The notes beneath the pieces were generated by a model. The model worked only from the letters and a program-made list of their open reading frames with translations. It did not search any database and was not told where the DNA came from. This document shows positions 25,981 to 38,444 of a stretch of DNA of 64,000 bases, piece by piece. Position 1 is the first letter of the stretch. Each line of letters begins with the position of its first letter. The position numbers and the translations under genes were made by a program. The DNA is from Scedosporium boydii (lineage: Eukaryota; Ascomycota; Sordariomycetes; Microascales; Microascaceae), in NCBI GenBank assembly GCA_002221725.1, contig NJFT01000005.1:310001-374000 (forward strand). Direction: 5' to 3'.

Positions 25981-28900
25981 GTCTCTTGTTTGCACGACAT
26001 TTCTTCGGAGATTCAGGTCGAAGCGGATTGGTGGGAATTTGATCGTGGCATCTCTGGAGACCAACGGAGTCAAGTTTACAAGTACGAAGTTACACTTCCC
26101 TGAAAGAAGGATGTCCTCGAGGCGGTTTTGGGAATGGTTGTGTCCGAATATGGCAAAGCTAGGCTGATTGTTTCTCGCTTTTGCTCGCATCTTCCTTCTT
26201 GTTCTTTTTTTCTTTCTCTTTCCTTGCATCTTCCTCTGTGTACTTGTTTTGCTTTTTCTCGTCGGATTGGGAACATGACATGACCCTGCGGAGTCGACTT
26301 ACAGATCATCTGGGGCCAAAAAAAAAAGCGGGCGGGAACCGGCCGGTCGCACAAGACTCGGGATTGTCCTTTGGGCTTCTCACACGTCATTGCTCACGCA
26401 ATGTTAGCATAACGAGACTTCCAATGCCCGGAGGTTTCCTGGCCCCGTATGTCTTGTACGGAACGAGAGGAGACCCAGAGGTATCGGATTTGATGGGAAG
26501 GATCGAGTGGTGAGAGAATTGGCGGGATTTAGAGTACGTGCTAAGATATCACTGATGCCAATGCAAAACAAAACCCCATCTCACACCTCTACACCACGAG
26601 GCGTCTCGAGGGTTCGACCGGGGAAGAAGCAAGATGCAGCAGTGTGACGTAACGATCAACAACTGATCCCAGCTCTACTTCGTACTTCGTATCGTATTTT
26701 AGATAACCTAGATGGGTGGACGAAGGGATGCGTAGATTAGTTCAGATGGATAGACGACCACTGAGACCATGTTGGGCCTGTGATGATAAAGAGAGGCCGA
26801 ATATTGCTGACGGGTTCACGTCATAGTTTGGTTAAGATGTCGATTTAGACTCAGATGTTTCATCGGACGACCTCGACAGACACCGAGACCAGCCGGCGTA
26901 AGGCAAGATGGATAGCTTAAGAAAGAGGGGACAGAGACACGCATTGATGGTACGAAAAGCAACGACGTCGCTTCTTGTCGGGATAAGCAGCACGAGCCAC
27001 CAATCCGCCCAGGCGAGTCGAAATGGATGAATGGATGGTTGGTTTACTTACAAGCACAGGCGAAGGCACGATGACGAAAGGTGGTGATGATAATGATGAT
27101 GACAGGTGAACCGGGGGGATTGTTTCTAAACTACACTGCATGTGTATGTATCCTAAGCAAAAGACAGAAAAAGCAAAGATCCGATGGCTGACCAATTGAG
27201 CGATATGGGATGGACAGCATGAATCTTCCAGGTGTTTACTTCTTCGGAGGTAGGTGTGTGATGATGTGTGGTGGATGGTGAATGGGAAATGCCAGTTTCA
27301 GCAGCTTCGGAATGCCGATTGACATCACATTGAGCCTCAAATGCAACAAATCTTGGTCACACAGGGAGGGGATTGCACAATCAGAACATGACCATTACGC
27401 CCCCGTATTCCCTCTGCCTTTGTTCCAGATCGCGGTGGTGATCTCATTTTGGACGGTTCCTGAATTAACTGACGCACACAAAACACAAAACACACACAAA
27501 GCCACGTTCCCAACCTCCGAGGAAGTCTAAGAGTCCGTCGCACCCCTCCCCCGGCGAGCCGAAGAGGGCAATGATCAGACTGAAAATTCCAGAGAATATT
27601 CCTACACCCTCATCGTATGCATCATATGTATCATGAGGGCAGATGACGACTCAATGGCATTCGTATCATGGTTCCCACATTCCTCCTGGGCGGGGAAGGG
27701 AAAAAGAAAAAGAAAAATAGACATGCAGACTTGCTCTTCTCAGCAGATCAGGTCGGCCTCTACGTAACAGTCTGCTTAAATGGGAGAGCGGGTTGATTGA
27801 TCACCCCAATGCAAGTGCCGTTTCCGTCCCATCTCTGGGTTGATCCTGTTCTGTCTTGCCAGAGTTACCTCTGATCCGAAAAAAAAGGCAGAGGAGGGAA
27901 AACAACAACATCTCGCCACTTATCACCAGTCACAGGGATTACGTTTGCGCGAACCAGAAAAAAAAAAAAGAACAACTCTCTGCCGTCCCGCGTGAGCAAG
28001 AGCAGCACTTCAAACGTCAATGCAAACAACGGCTCTTGTTGAGAGGCCACAAGTCGGAAACTGATCCCGTGGTTGTGGTTGAGCCTTTTCGTTGTTGGTT
28101 TACACCTCAGCCTACCAGAGCCTAACAAATCGAGGGAACGAGCCAGGGCGAACACCACCAGTGCGCAATCAATGCTGCGGTCTGTCAACCACGGCGTGTC
28201 CTCCCCGTGGGGAAAGGGCTTTGACGGACGGGCCTCTTTCCTGAACTTGGTAATAGGCCGCACACTTCCACAGCCAGAAACCAGACCCATGGTCAAAAAA
28301 GCATCCAAAATAGGTGGTCCCCTGGATCGCTGGCATGGTCCATTTCCTTGATCCTCGACAAGTCCCGCCCGTTCCCCGCGCCTTGGAGGAGTCACGAGGT
28401 GGCAGATCTCCTGCCGGGGGTCCGGCCTGAAGCGTTCCAACGCGATTTTTGCCTTGCCCTGATACCGACCACCGTTTCCTCCCCTCCCCCTGCCGTTTGT
28501 TCTTTTGCCTCAACTGCTTATTCATTTCGTGCCTCGGGAAAAAAAAAAACAAGAATGCACCTCGAATGGTTTTTGCATGTGTTTGTTCTGTCCTGGAGGG
28601 GTGTTAGTGTTTGTCACCGTTTTTCTTTTGTTACTTTTTTGAATGTGACAATCGGGATTGCATCAGTGTGCCTAAATCGCGTGGCTGCAGTACAGTTGCG
28701 CTGTCTTCGTTCCCCTTGCTGTATGTGTATTGTTCGTCTCTCCTTTGCCTGAGCTAGCTGGATGTTGGCGTCAACCTGATACCTTAGTAGGGCTGGGATG
28801 CTGAGTTGTACGCTCAACTAATTACAAAGTGAAATCAACTCTTCATCACACTTCACACCATAACCCCCACACAGCTAGGCGCGGGAAGACATACACATCA

Positions 28901-29925
28901 TGGCAGATTGGGCGTCTACACGCCCACGATAGATAGGGCTGTGGCTACCAGCGGTCACAAACTTGACGGGAGGCCAGAATGCGAAGCCAACAGCAATGAT
29001 TGATCGAGTAATACCACACCCACACCCCCTCTGTATCAAGCGCAGCAAAGCGGTGGGGAAAAAAAACCACAGGACGGCGTTGCTTTGTCCAGAAGACCCA
29101 AGATACCAGAGGATCATCATCTGGCCAGTTGATTTTTTCGCCTTTTTTTCCCCCTTCCCCTCTCTTTAACACAAGAATGGAGTGGAAATATGCACACTAC
29201 TTCGTACACTGGGGTAAGTGTACACTCAGTACAGCATTCCGCGCTGCATCGGCATATGCGGGTCCAAGCTGGACGCAAATCCAATGCAGTGGTTAGCTGA
29301 TGATGATCATTTGTGCGAAGCTATTCCCCTATCATCCAACTGCGGAGCGAGAAGTACGCACAATACTCCGTACTCCCCCTCCAGTTCATATTTGTCATAG
29401 GGCCAAGTCATCAATCGTCGAGCGCGGCAAACAGCACTCTTTCGCCCTTCCTTGATTCCCAGTTTATGCCAGAGCATCATCTTCACCATTGAGCAAGCTC
29501 ACGAGTCCCCAAGAATGTGTCTTCACGCCTCACCCCTTCCTCGAACTGACGCGCCCATCGATTCAAACCCTTCTTCTCGCATTGGCTGCCAAATTCCCGC
29601 CCGTCTCACCGCCTTCAGCCCCCCGAAAGCGGGAGGCGGACGACGAGGCCATCATAGCGGGGTGGCGTAGGGGCGTGTGCGTCTACAACGTCGAAGAACG
29701 ATGGAGAAAAGCCTCAGAACGCCCCATCTTCAGCGGGTCCTTCTTCCAGAATCCTCAACCCCCTTCAAGCCCCTCTCTCCTCTTCAATGTTGTTACGTGG
29801 GAGATTTCGGAAGGCGGGGACCTTTTGTTGTTAATTTCTCGTCTGTGGCGGCGCACATGGCAATAAGAATTTTTTGGTTGATGCATCTATGATGCCTCGC
29901 AGCGAAGGCAGCGATATTATTATTG

Positions 29926-29926
<1 letters not shown>

Positions 29927-29958
<32 letters not shown>
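29927..29958. repeat. T homopolymer of 32 (A32 on the minus strand)
   Basis: Thirty-two consecutive T residues follow a TTATTATTGC sequence. Read on the minus strand this is a long A tail, which could mark the 3' end of a retroposed sequence coming from the right-hand side. I see no recognisable retroelement or coding remnant next to it and no clear target-site duplication. Confidence 0.85.
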
Positions 29959-29960
<2 letters not shown>

Positions 29961-30068
29961 CTTGCTTGGCCCTGGCGACCCCGCGTCGAGAAGGCGGGGA
30001 GACTGCAGCACAGGGAAAATAACGGGAACGCCGAAGGGGAGGCGTCCAACATCCAACTGCTTTCCCCC

Positions 30069-30096
30069 GTTTTGCGTTTTGCGTTTTGCGTTTTGC
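30069..30096. repeat. Four tandem GTTTTGC units
   Basis: Four perfect copies of the heptamer GTTTTGC lie about 110 bases right of the T32 tract. Simple minisatellite. Confidence 0.9.
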
Positions 30097-31848
30097 CTTT
30101 CGACACAGGTTTTACGTTGGAGTTATTTTTGGCAGCAGCTCCCTCACAGCTTGGAAAAGCCTCCTGTTCCGTTGTCCCTAGTGTGCGCCACCTCTTCTTC
30201 ATCTCGACTTGTCAAAGCGAGTTACCACACAGCATTTTTTTGAGTTTCGACCTCCCTTCCCAGTTGTAGAGCTTGGTGCTCCACCACCGGTCAGCTCCGT
30301 TGCTTGTCAAGCATGAGCTAACCCTAAGTACAGAGGTAATAGGGTGCCACTGTGCTGGAAAGAAAAGAAGAAAGCCACAGCACAGTTCTTAACCGCGCCT
30401 CCGTAACTCCCCTAAGGGCACCGTTCCCGAAGTGATCGAAGCTTTTGGGTACTTCCGTGCGCTCTGATACGGTGCACCGACCGTCCGTTCTCACCCGCCC
30501 TCGTCCACGGGAACAAGAAAAAAATAAAAACGCACGGGATTGATGCGATTCGATGCCGAGCGTTTCCATTTCTTCTTGCAGCAAAGAAGAAACAACGCAT
30601 AAAAAAGAACGCCCATGAAAGAGGGGGCCTGTGGGAGGAGGTGCATCGTGGATGACTCACGAGGACTGCGCAAAGCGCTGGTTGTTTCGACGCCGAGGCG
30701 CCAGCACTGCAGGGTCTTTTCCGTATGGCTTCTAGATCTCTCTGATGGGTGTCCTTTGTGTTAGTTCGAGAGGGGTGTTTAGAGCTGAAGGGAGGGGTTT
30801 CGGCCTTGGGATGCCTGACGTGAAGTGTCATATGTAAGTGCATCTCTAAGAAATATTCCAATATGCCCCCCTCTCCTTCGAATGAAGAGAGATTGGATAT
30901 CAGGCAATCGAGAAAACGGGGCTTGAATTTAGGTCATTTGTGCCCAGATTTCCATCCATGGGATCCATTGGCATGCATTGGGTGCGATCGAGCAGAACCT
31001 GCAGGTACTCTTACAATGCACACTGATCGATGAAATGGCTGGATAATCGAATCGCTCATGCCTCACACGCCCCTCCAAGGAATTGAAAGCCCAAGAGCAG
31101 TCGTTCATACTCCCCCCAGCTTGTACGAAGTATTACTTGTGCCAGTAGGAATCTGTCCCCCCCCTCCGCGCTCTCCCGCCAGGTCACGCAGCGGGCAGAA
31201 AAAGTGAAGGCGCTTCTCCATGTCTGTGGGCTGCCCGTTTTCTCCCGCTTCATCATCTTCGACACGCCCCCTCCTTATTTTTTTTTTCCATTCGCTCCAG
31301 CTGCAACAGGCACGTCCACGTAGCCAAGGTGTGGTGTTCACCGCTTTTTGTGAGTTATATTTGGACGAGGGCGACGGCGTGCGGTTTTGCCTTCTGCTGT
31401 TGTAACGATTGTTCTCAGTGATTTGTAACGGTCCAAGATCAAATGAGTGATCACCGATCGTTAATATACTTGGACACAAGATCGGCGCCGAGAGTTCTTG
31501 TGACAGCGGAGCCGGAGGACAGACGGAGTGGAGAGGATGCTAGACGCTGTTCCGCATAACCTTCCTATCTCAAAATTTAGAAATTGGATAGCGCTCATTC
31601 CCAGGTCGTGAAAAGTCTTGGACCTCAATGGCCTTGATTGATACATTGATGGTTTTAATTTTCGAAGGCGGCGATATGCTTCCCCCGTTGCCATTGTTGA
31701 AGGTTCAAGTGGGGGCTGAATACAGGACAAGGATCAATTGATGAATTGATCAATTAATACGAAGCGGTTCCAACCGCGCGGCTGATAATGGTCACCGACA
31801 ACATCAAAATCGAATTGCATTCAAGACACAGTCAACGCTCGTAGCACT

Positions 31849-33403
31849 TTGGCAATCCCGCACACTCAGCTTGTTTTCTTTTCGCTTTTTTGGCCACATA
31901 TCGCATGGCCTTTCCTGCAGTTTGTTTCCCGGCTCGGCCGTCGCCCCTTATCTCCACGTATATTCTCAAACCAAAACTTCGAACGGATTCCTCCCAGTAT
32001 AAAAGTCGAGGAAGAGACGTTCCCAGACTATCTCGCTGCGCGGTATTATCCAATTCGCATCGGAGAGGTCTTGGCATCTAGGTACCAAGTGGTAGGAAAG
32101 CTGGGCTATGGAGCTACTTCGACCGTGTGGCTTGCACGCGACTTGAAGTGCGTCCAGTCCTTCCACTGGCGCGGAGAAGCGATCCGCTTATTTACATTCG
32201 AATGTGGACGAATAGCACCCACGATCACGTCGCCTTGAAAGTCTTCATACGTGCAAAGTCTCTCGGAAGCCAAACGGACCATGAGCTGAATATCTACAAG
32301 AAGATGCATGATGCGTCATCTAGGCACCCCGGCGCGACATGCGTTCGAACGCTTCCAGATTCTTTTTGGATGTCAGGGCCTGACGGAGAGCATCGATGCC
32401 TCGTACACCCTCCTCTGTGGGATAGCGTGAGGACACTGCTTGCTCGGAACCCAATTGGCCGGCTTCCCATACCTGTTCTCGGCATAGTTTTGAAGCGTCT
32501 GTTCCTAGCCTTGGACTTTCTGCACAGTGAATGCCAGCTTATCCACACAGGTATCGCTTTGGGAAGGGGGAAGGACTTCTATCTCCAGTGCTCTTTCAAC
32601 TTACAAAACCCCGTTTTAGACATCAAGGCCGACAATATCATGTTCGGCATCAAAGACGATACCGTCTTCGAAGAGTTCGAGGAAGAGGAATTGCGAAATC
32701 CGTGCCCGAGGAAAGAGGTTGAAGGGAGATGGATCTATACGTCCCGGGAACTTGGGCGTCCTAAACGTTACGGCCCTCCAGTGCTCTGCGATTTCGGGTC
32801 TACGGTCAGTGGTGAGAAAGAACGCCTGGGAGACGTTCAGCCGGAAATTTATCGGTCGCCGGAGGTGATTCTCCAAGCACCGTGGCAGTACAAGATTGAT
32901 ATCTGGAATGCGGGCTGCATGGTAAGCGTCGCATGAATTCTTCAAAATAAACCGGAAGCTAAACTGTCCCTGCGTAGATCTGGGACATTTTTGAAGGCGG
33001 GCATTTGTTCTACCGGACCCCGAGCATAAAAAGTACCGGAGTCGGGCACACCTTGCCGAGATCATGGCGCTATTGGGCCCACCTCCCGCGGAGCTGCTAG
33101 GCCGCGGTACAATAACCAAGAAGTTCTTCTTGGAAGACAGTAGGAAGCACCTCAGCTACGGAAAAAGGACAGACTGGAGTTGCATTCACTGACCTGTTAA
33201 ATAACCCATCTCCAGGAATATTCCAAGCCGGGATCGATCCGCTTCCATCAATCTCTCTAGAAGAGCTGGAGACTAACCTGGAAAGAGCCGATAAGGAAAA
33301 GTTCATGACGCTGATGAGGAAGATGCTGCAGTGGATGCCGGAAGATCGTAGCGCGGCGAAGGAGCTAGCAGACGACCCGTGGATCAATGAGATACCCGGT
33401 TGA
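31849..33403 (+). pseudogene. SRPK-like serine/threonine kinase with frameshift and no ATG
   Basis: Exons inferred: to 32,147; 32,216-32,550; 32,620-32,921; 32,978-33,139; 33,216-33,403. Introns are 56-76 nt. The spliced product shows kinase signatures in order: glycine loop GKLGYGATSTVW, VALKVF with the ATP lysine, the catalytic loop HTDIKADNIMF (the SRPK/fungal form of HRD), DFGST, EIYRSPEVIL, DIWNAGCM and a C-lobe ending DDPWINEIPG. Catalytic residues are all present. Two defects stand out. At 33,010-33,013 the frame must shift from ...EGGHLF to PDPEHKKYRSRAHLAE; without the shift translation stops at 33,098. Also, the open frame leading into the N-terminus (GRRPLSPRIF..NFERIPPSIKVEEE) begins after a stop at 31,786 and contains no ATG; the ATG at 31,905 is in another frame. 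The start coordinate is therefore arbitrary. It is probably a decayed member of an expanded fungal SRPK-like family; sequencing error is the alternative. Confidence 0.8.
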
Positions 33404-36400
33404 GTATATTCGGCGCCGGCGCGCTGAGTGGTTGATGGAGTATTTGGATGTAAAATCTGTACAGTATCTATAAACCCCGACGGCCATTAACTTGGTGCTC
33501 TCCTCACATAACAGGAACTTCTAAAACGAGCATCCGTCAAGACACCAATGTTGCTCACGGTCTCGGGGCTGCTGACGCATCGACCGTTAACGTCTTAGAC
33601 TGAAGCCGAAGCCGACCGTACGAGACGTCGATCCTATCCCAATTACGAAGTAGCATTTGGAGTCGGTCAGACCGTTTCTCGTACGAAAGACTAAACGCCC
33701 CGAGATATCCCCAGACGCCACCCGTCCGTAACCCGAGGGATCAACGGTGTACTTCGCAAACTGTATTACAGCACAAAATGACATCAATAGATAATCAGCG
33801 CCAGGCCTTACTGCCGAGTTTACCACAGGGCAGTGCTAGGGCTCCATGTGGTTGATGGGTCCCAGTCCACCAAGACCATCCACCCCCCTGGACTAGGAGG
33901 GTTAGAAGGGCCATGCCTGCTACGGATGGTTCCCCGAGAGTAGCATTTTGGTGGGTGAAAAGATCATTGCCTACTGCAGAGACTTAAACGATGCTGACCT
34001 AGTTCCGTCTCTGACCAGCCACTGAGAGGGAGCCCGATGATGGGGATTTGGAGCCATGAGTTTAGTTGAGTTTAGCAGTGGAGATGGGAGCCAGGATTCC
34101 CTGGGAACTGCGTCTTCTTTCCTTACCAATGCTAAACTTATAAACACACCCTCTATAAGAATCCTCGGGCTCTCTAATACCAAGCTGGCTAGTCTGTCGA
34201 GGAGTCCACGAGCGCTGGTCCACTGCCACGGTAATCTTTTAAGATTAGTGTCGTAGTGTAGTATAGTGCAGTGAAGTGAAGGAAGCTGAGCCACGAGATG
34301 ACCTGCAATGCAACGTCCCAACTCGCCCGCCTGCTTTTAGTTCGCCATAGTGTCCAAGTAGTCTATAGTATACGCAGTTGGTGGACGAAGTAAGGCAGTT
34401 AATGCCTAAGCAGTACAGTTGCGGTGCTAACGGCCGAGCCAATCCATCACCGTTGCCGATATTGGCCGAATGTTCCGACATGTCCCGAGGTGAGAACCAA
34501 CCCTGTCCAGACTTCCGACTCCGGCTCTTTTTTCCAGACAATTTCTTTCTTTATTCACAGGCTCTTTTCTTCCCCGCCTTTCACGGAGTCAGAGAAAAAG
34601 GCATCAATGGTGCATACTTCGTAGTCTGCACTACTCGAGTCCGCTCCTCGAGTCGGACCGGCAGAGAGGGGGTGGTTGTAGAAAAAGGCTGGCTCTGGAA
34701 GACATTGACCGTTTGCCGGCGCGACTGTCGAGCTTCTTTCTTTTGTTCCTCAGGCGCACCACTTAGATGTATCAACGGTTATGGAACTGACCTTTGCCGA
34801 TGGTCTTATTGGCGCGCGAACTGAATATCCAATGAACAAGACTAGATCAACGATGACACGCCTCGCTACGATGAAAGAGATCGCCAACTTGCGGGACTCT
34901 TAAGATGGAGGCAATAACGAGCAACGACGATCCTTTTGCCTTCTTGCTCTCTATGACCAACCATTTCGTACGTATTAGCAGGTGAGGCGTTGTTGCCTCG
35001 TAGTTCCGTGCATATCCGAAATCATAGATCAGAGTTCTCCCCAATTTCTCCCCAATTTCTCCAGAGAAAACTACCCACTACCTTCTCCGCTGCTCGTCTG
35101 GGCAGCGCCTTGCCTCGTCTTTTCCCCGGTCACTCCCCACAAAACGCCCTGTTTGGCGAGGCAAGAATAACACGGCAATACCGATCGAAGCCTTGCAGCG
35201 TCGTAATGGTAGCAAAATATCGCCGTGAGGCTATCCATACCATCGGACCTACTCCAACACCTTCTATATTTGCCTCCCCTAGCCCTCACAAAACCGAGAT
35301 TTGACTGACCAAAGCCATCCTTGATCGGTCCTACTGGGGTGGGCTCTCGCTTCTCCAAAAAAGGCTTCTCCAAAAAAATGCCCCAGACCAGGGGCCTGAT
35401 TTGGAGCGCATCCACCTTCCCGAAGAGAGTCCGAGGCCAGTGCCTTCCCCCCTTCGACGTTACGAAGTAAAGCCGAGGAGGAAAACGGCGGGATTAAGTG
35501 GATATTCCCGACCTCTCACAGCTTTTTCCTTTCCTCGCATTTTGGAGTAACCTCGGTGGGGACATTTTCTGTGCTGCGGGGATTTTGCATCTTTTCCCTT
35601 TTGGGCAACGTGCATACCTTCCTGGCATGGCTAGCGTTGGAAGGGTTTCAGGCTTCGACAGGCTTCTAGAAGGCGTTGGTTGTTCTTTCTAATCAAAAGG
35701 GGGGTCAGATGAGGAGAGAGAGTTTGACTTCCTTTCGTTCTGTTGCATGACACTACGAGGATTTGGGAGGGTGTGGCACCTCGCGCATTAAAGTTTCAAA
35801 GGGGGACATCACTGAGAAGGCTTCGGAGATGTGGAAGGGAAATGATTGATGCTATAATAAATGGCGTCTAGGCGTCGATGACTGCCTTAGTGCACTTGCG
35901 GAACAATAAACAATAGGCCGGAGGTGTTAACCGGGTTAACTAGATTGAGATGGACCCTAGCCCTTGGTGACTTCAGCTTCTGAAAAAAAAACTTAAATGC
36001 GCCCCGGTTTTGAGAAGGATTCCACCATTTGGGCACCTGTCAATGGATAGATGGGTGGCCCTGGCCTGACTGACGGTCGAGATTGATCGATGCAGGTGTT
36101 TTGCCAAGAAGCTCCCCTCACAAAGGCCAAAACTCTAATGGCGCAATCCCCAGAGTCACGAGGCCATGGCTGCTCGGAAGTAAACACCCAAGTCGGTTAA
36201 CCCTGGTTCCAGGTGGCAAAGTGATGATTGACAAAGTTGCTGAAAAAAATGGACTTCGACACCGAGCCACCTCGGTGAAGGAAGAACGAAAGATGGGAAT
36301 GGAAAGAATTGATGAGGGGAGGCAACTTTTCCCAAAGGAGGACCCGTTTTTTTCGACTTGCCCCTTCAAGACCGACGCCAAAACTGGGAGGGCCCGATCG

Positions 36401-38444
36401 ATACGATTTTCTTTGTATATTCATCTCAACCTTTGCGAAGCGCGCCCTCGTGGCAGGAATCCACCCTGGAGCCCCCTTAGCTCGAAGTTTAGTGCCCCGG
36501 AGATGGACGTAATACGGGCAAAGCCTCATTTGTTCGGGGTCCCTTTCGCTCCTTGTTACGCATACACCATGAGGGCAAACGGAGATCTCGTTGGAGAAGC
36601 AAAGGAGGGTGTCGATGTAATGATTCTCAGCTTCGGATATCGTGCGACTGCTACCAGGAGTATTACGTGTTTCTCTGTCTTCGCTGAGCTTGGGACCCTG
36701 GTATTTTTTGGGATTCATTACCAAGATTGCCAACGCATAGGAGAGAGATCAAATGACAAGGGCCGGGGGCAAAAAGACCCCAGAGAATATGGGGAAGTGG
36801 TCAGTGTTGACTCGTCCACTATCTGATACTACGAGATAATACACATCTCCGAAGGGCTTGGCTTCAACAGGCATGGAAATCCTTCGAAGTATGGGGTAAT
36901 TAATTCGTACAGATTCCCCGCAAAATGGCGCTGTGGTAAATTTACTGTCAACCAGGGGGAAGAACGCACCGTTGGGGGGAGTCACAATGTAAGCCTCCTG
37001 GCTCGATCCTGCCATGCTATTTTGACACAGGTGAAGTCTAGCTTTTACTTGCCGCGTACGGATCCGCAATTTTGTTCGGAACCGCGGCGTTGGAGCTAAG
37101 CGAATATCACAAGCTCTGTCGGAGAAGTGTGTGGGAGGGAAGGAGCGTAGCAATATATACTTTGTAGTAATATAGTAGTAATAAACACATGCATGTACCT
37201 TGCATGGATTTTACTCTCACTTCTTCCTTTTCTAGGGATCGGCATGTGATCTTAGGCTGCATTTGATAGATCAATGTGGTACAAGTATTTCCGGGGAAGC
37301 GGGTACCGGGTGATTGGAGGAAGGGCAGGAAGGTGTGCACGACATCGACCCAAAGGGGAGGGAAGGACCCTTGACAAACGTTCTTTTTTTTTCGGGTGAG
37401 GGGAGCAATGAGAGAGGTGGAGGGAAGGGTGAGATGAGATGAGATTTACTTCGTATGAGATTGATTTCAATGAGAATTCTGGCTTCTGTTATTGGCCTTC
37501 ACCGGAGTTTTGTGGCTTGGAGATGTAACGTGTTGATCTGGCAGGAATCTGGGGTAAGAGAAAGGGAAAGAAAGTTAAATATCAAGTTGCACGAAGCACG
37601 TTCGATTCTCGACGGAGAGGGTGGTATACACTCCCTCCAAGTACGACGTAGCGGAGTGGAAGCTCTGAGGGATTTGATGAAAAAAAAAAACGTGGGAAAG
37701 CCACTGTGCCATGGAGAGGAGGGGGCGTGTCAAAAGAAGTTGAAAGGTGTCTGGACTTTCCAATTGTCAGGGCCTTCGAGTCTATGCCCACTTCCCGAAA
37801 GCGAAAGTGTCGTACACCCGACAGCCGATGATGTGGATGGCGTACACTCTTTCCCAGCACACCAAGACCGTATCCGATGCCGAGCGGGTACGGGCTTTTC
37901 TTTCTTCATGGAAGGAAAAAAGCAAGTTGCATCTTTTGTCCGATCTTTCTCCGACCATTTCTTCGGTCTAAAGGACTTTACAAGTAACTCTATGGATTAG
38001 ACACTGCTGGCCTTCGTCGATCGTTCCTGCATCTGCAGGCATGCATGTCATGTGCCCTATTATTCCGACGAAAGTCGTCAGACTACAAGGTGGGAAAGTA
38101 GTGTATGCTACGAGGCATGTATTATTATTATTATTGCCTGGCTGCTTTCGTGGCGCTCCTTTGGATATAATCATCGCACGATACTTGAGGACGGCTGGAC
38201 CGACTCTTACGGTAGACTTGCGTTGGACTTGTTTGGTAGGAAAAACGGGGGAAACAACCGTTCTCTTCTTCGGAGATGCGACACGGAGAAATCGTAACTA
38301 ATGTGGAAACACCCTTGCCCATATCGTGATCACCATCATAATTGGGGTGTTCGTGCGAATAAACTATCATACATTGCGGGACCGGGAACAGAGAAACAGA
38401 AACGAAAGAGGATGAGAAGAAGTTAGAAAAAAAAAACGCCGTCC
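33404..38444. other. Gene-free stretch between kinase and 2OG-like gene
   Basis: No convincing gene. The longest frame (36,083-36,826 +, 247 codons) starts at TTG, matches no family I recognise, and is shadowed by a 178-codon frame on the other strand, so I do not call it. The stretch holds TACGAAGTA words at 33,644, 34,615, 35,461 and 37,447. It also has duplicated short segments near 35,035-35,063 (CCCCAATTTCT twice) and 35,350-35,379 (GCTTCTCCAAAAAA twice), and an ATT repeat at 38,121-38,135. Confidence 0.5.

Larger units (their letters stand above)
24375..31788. other. Gene-free stretch between regulator and kinase
   Basis: No supportable coding gene. The first part is probably the 3' UTR of the regulator: T-rich tracts, then a short GAT repeat at about 24,950-24,970 followed by an A-rich purine tract to about 25,030. 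Further on are a short inverted repeat at 25,963, a T32 tract at 29,927, a four-unit GTTTTGC repeat at 30,069 and scattered TACGRAGTA words (26,676, 26,683, 29,198, 29,364, 31,124). Open frames here lack ATG starts, splice support or family resemblance. Confidence 0.55.

Noticed and set aside
36083..36826. Plus-strand open frame of 247 codons
   Set aside because: It begins at TTG, has no domain or splice context, and a 178-codon frame overlaps on the other strand; most likely chance.
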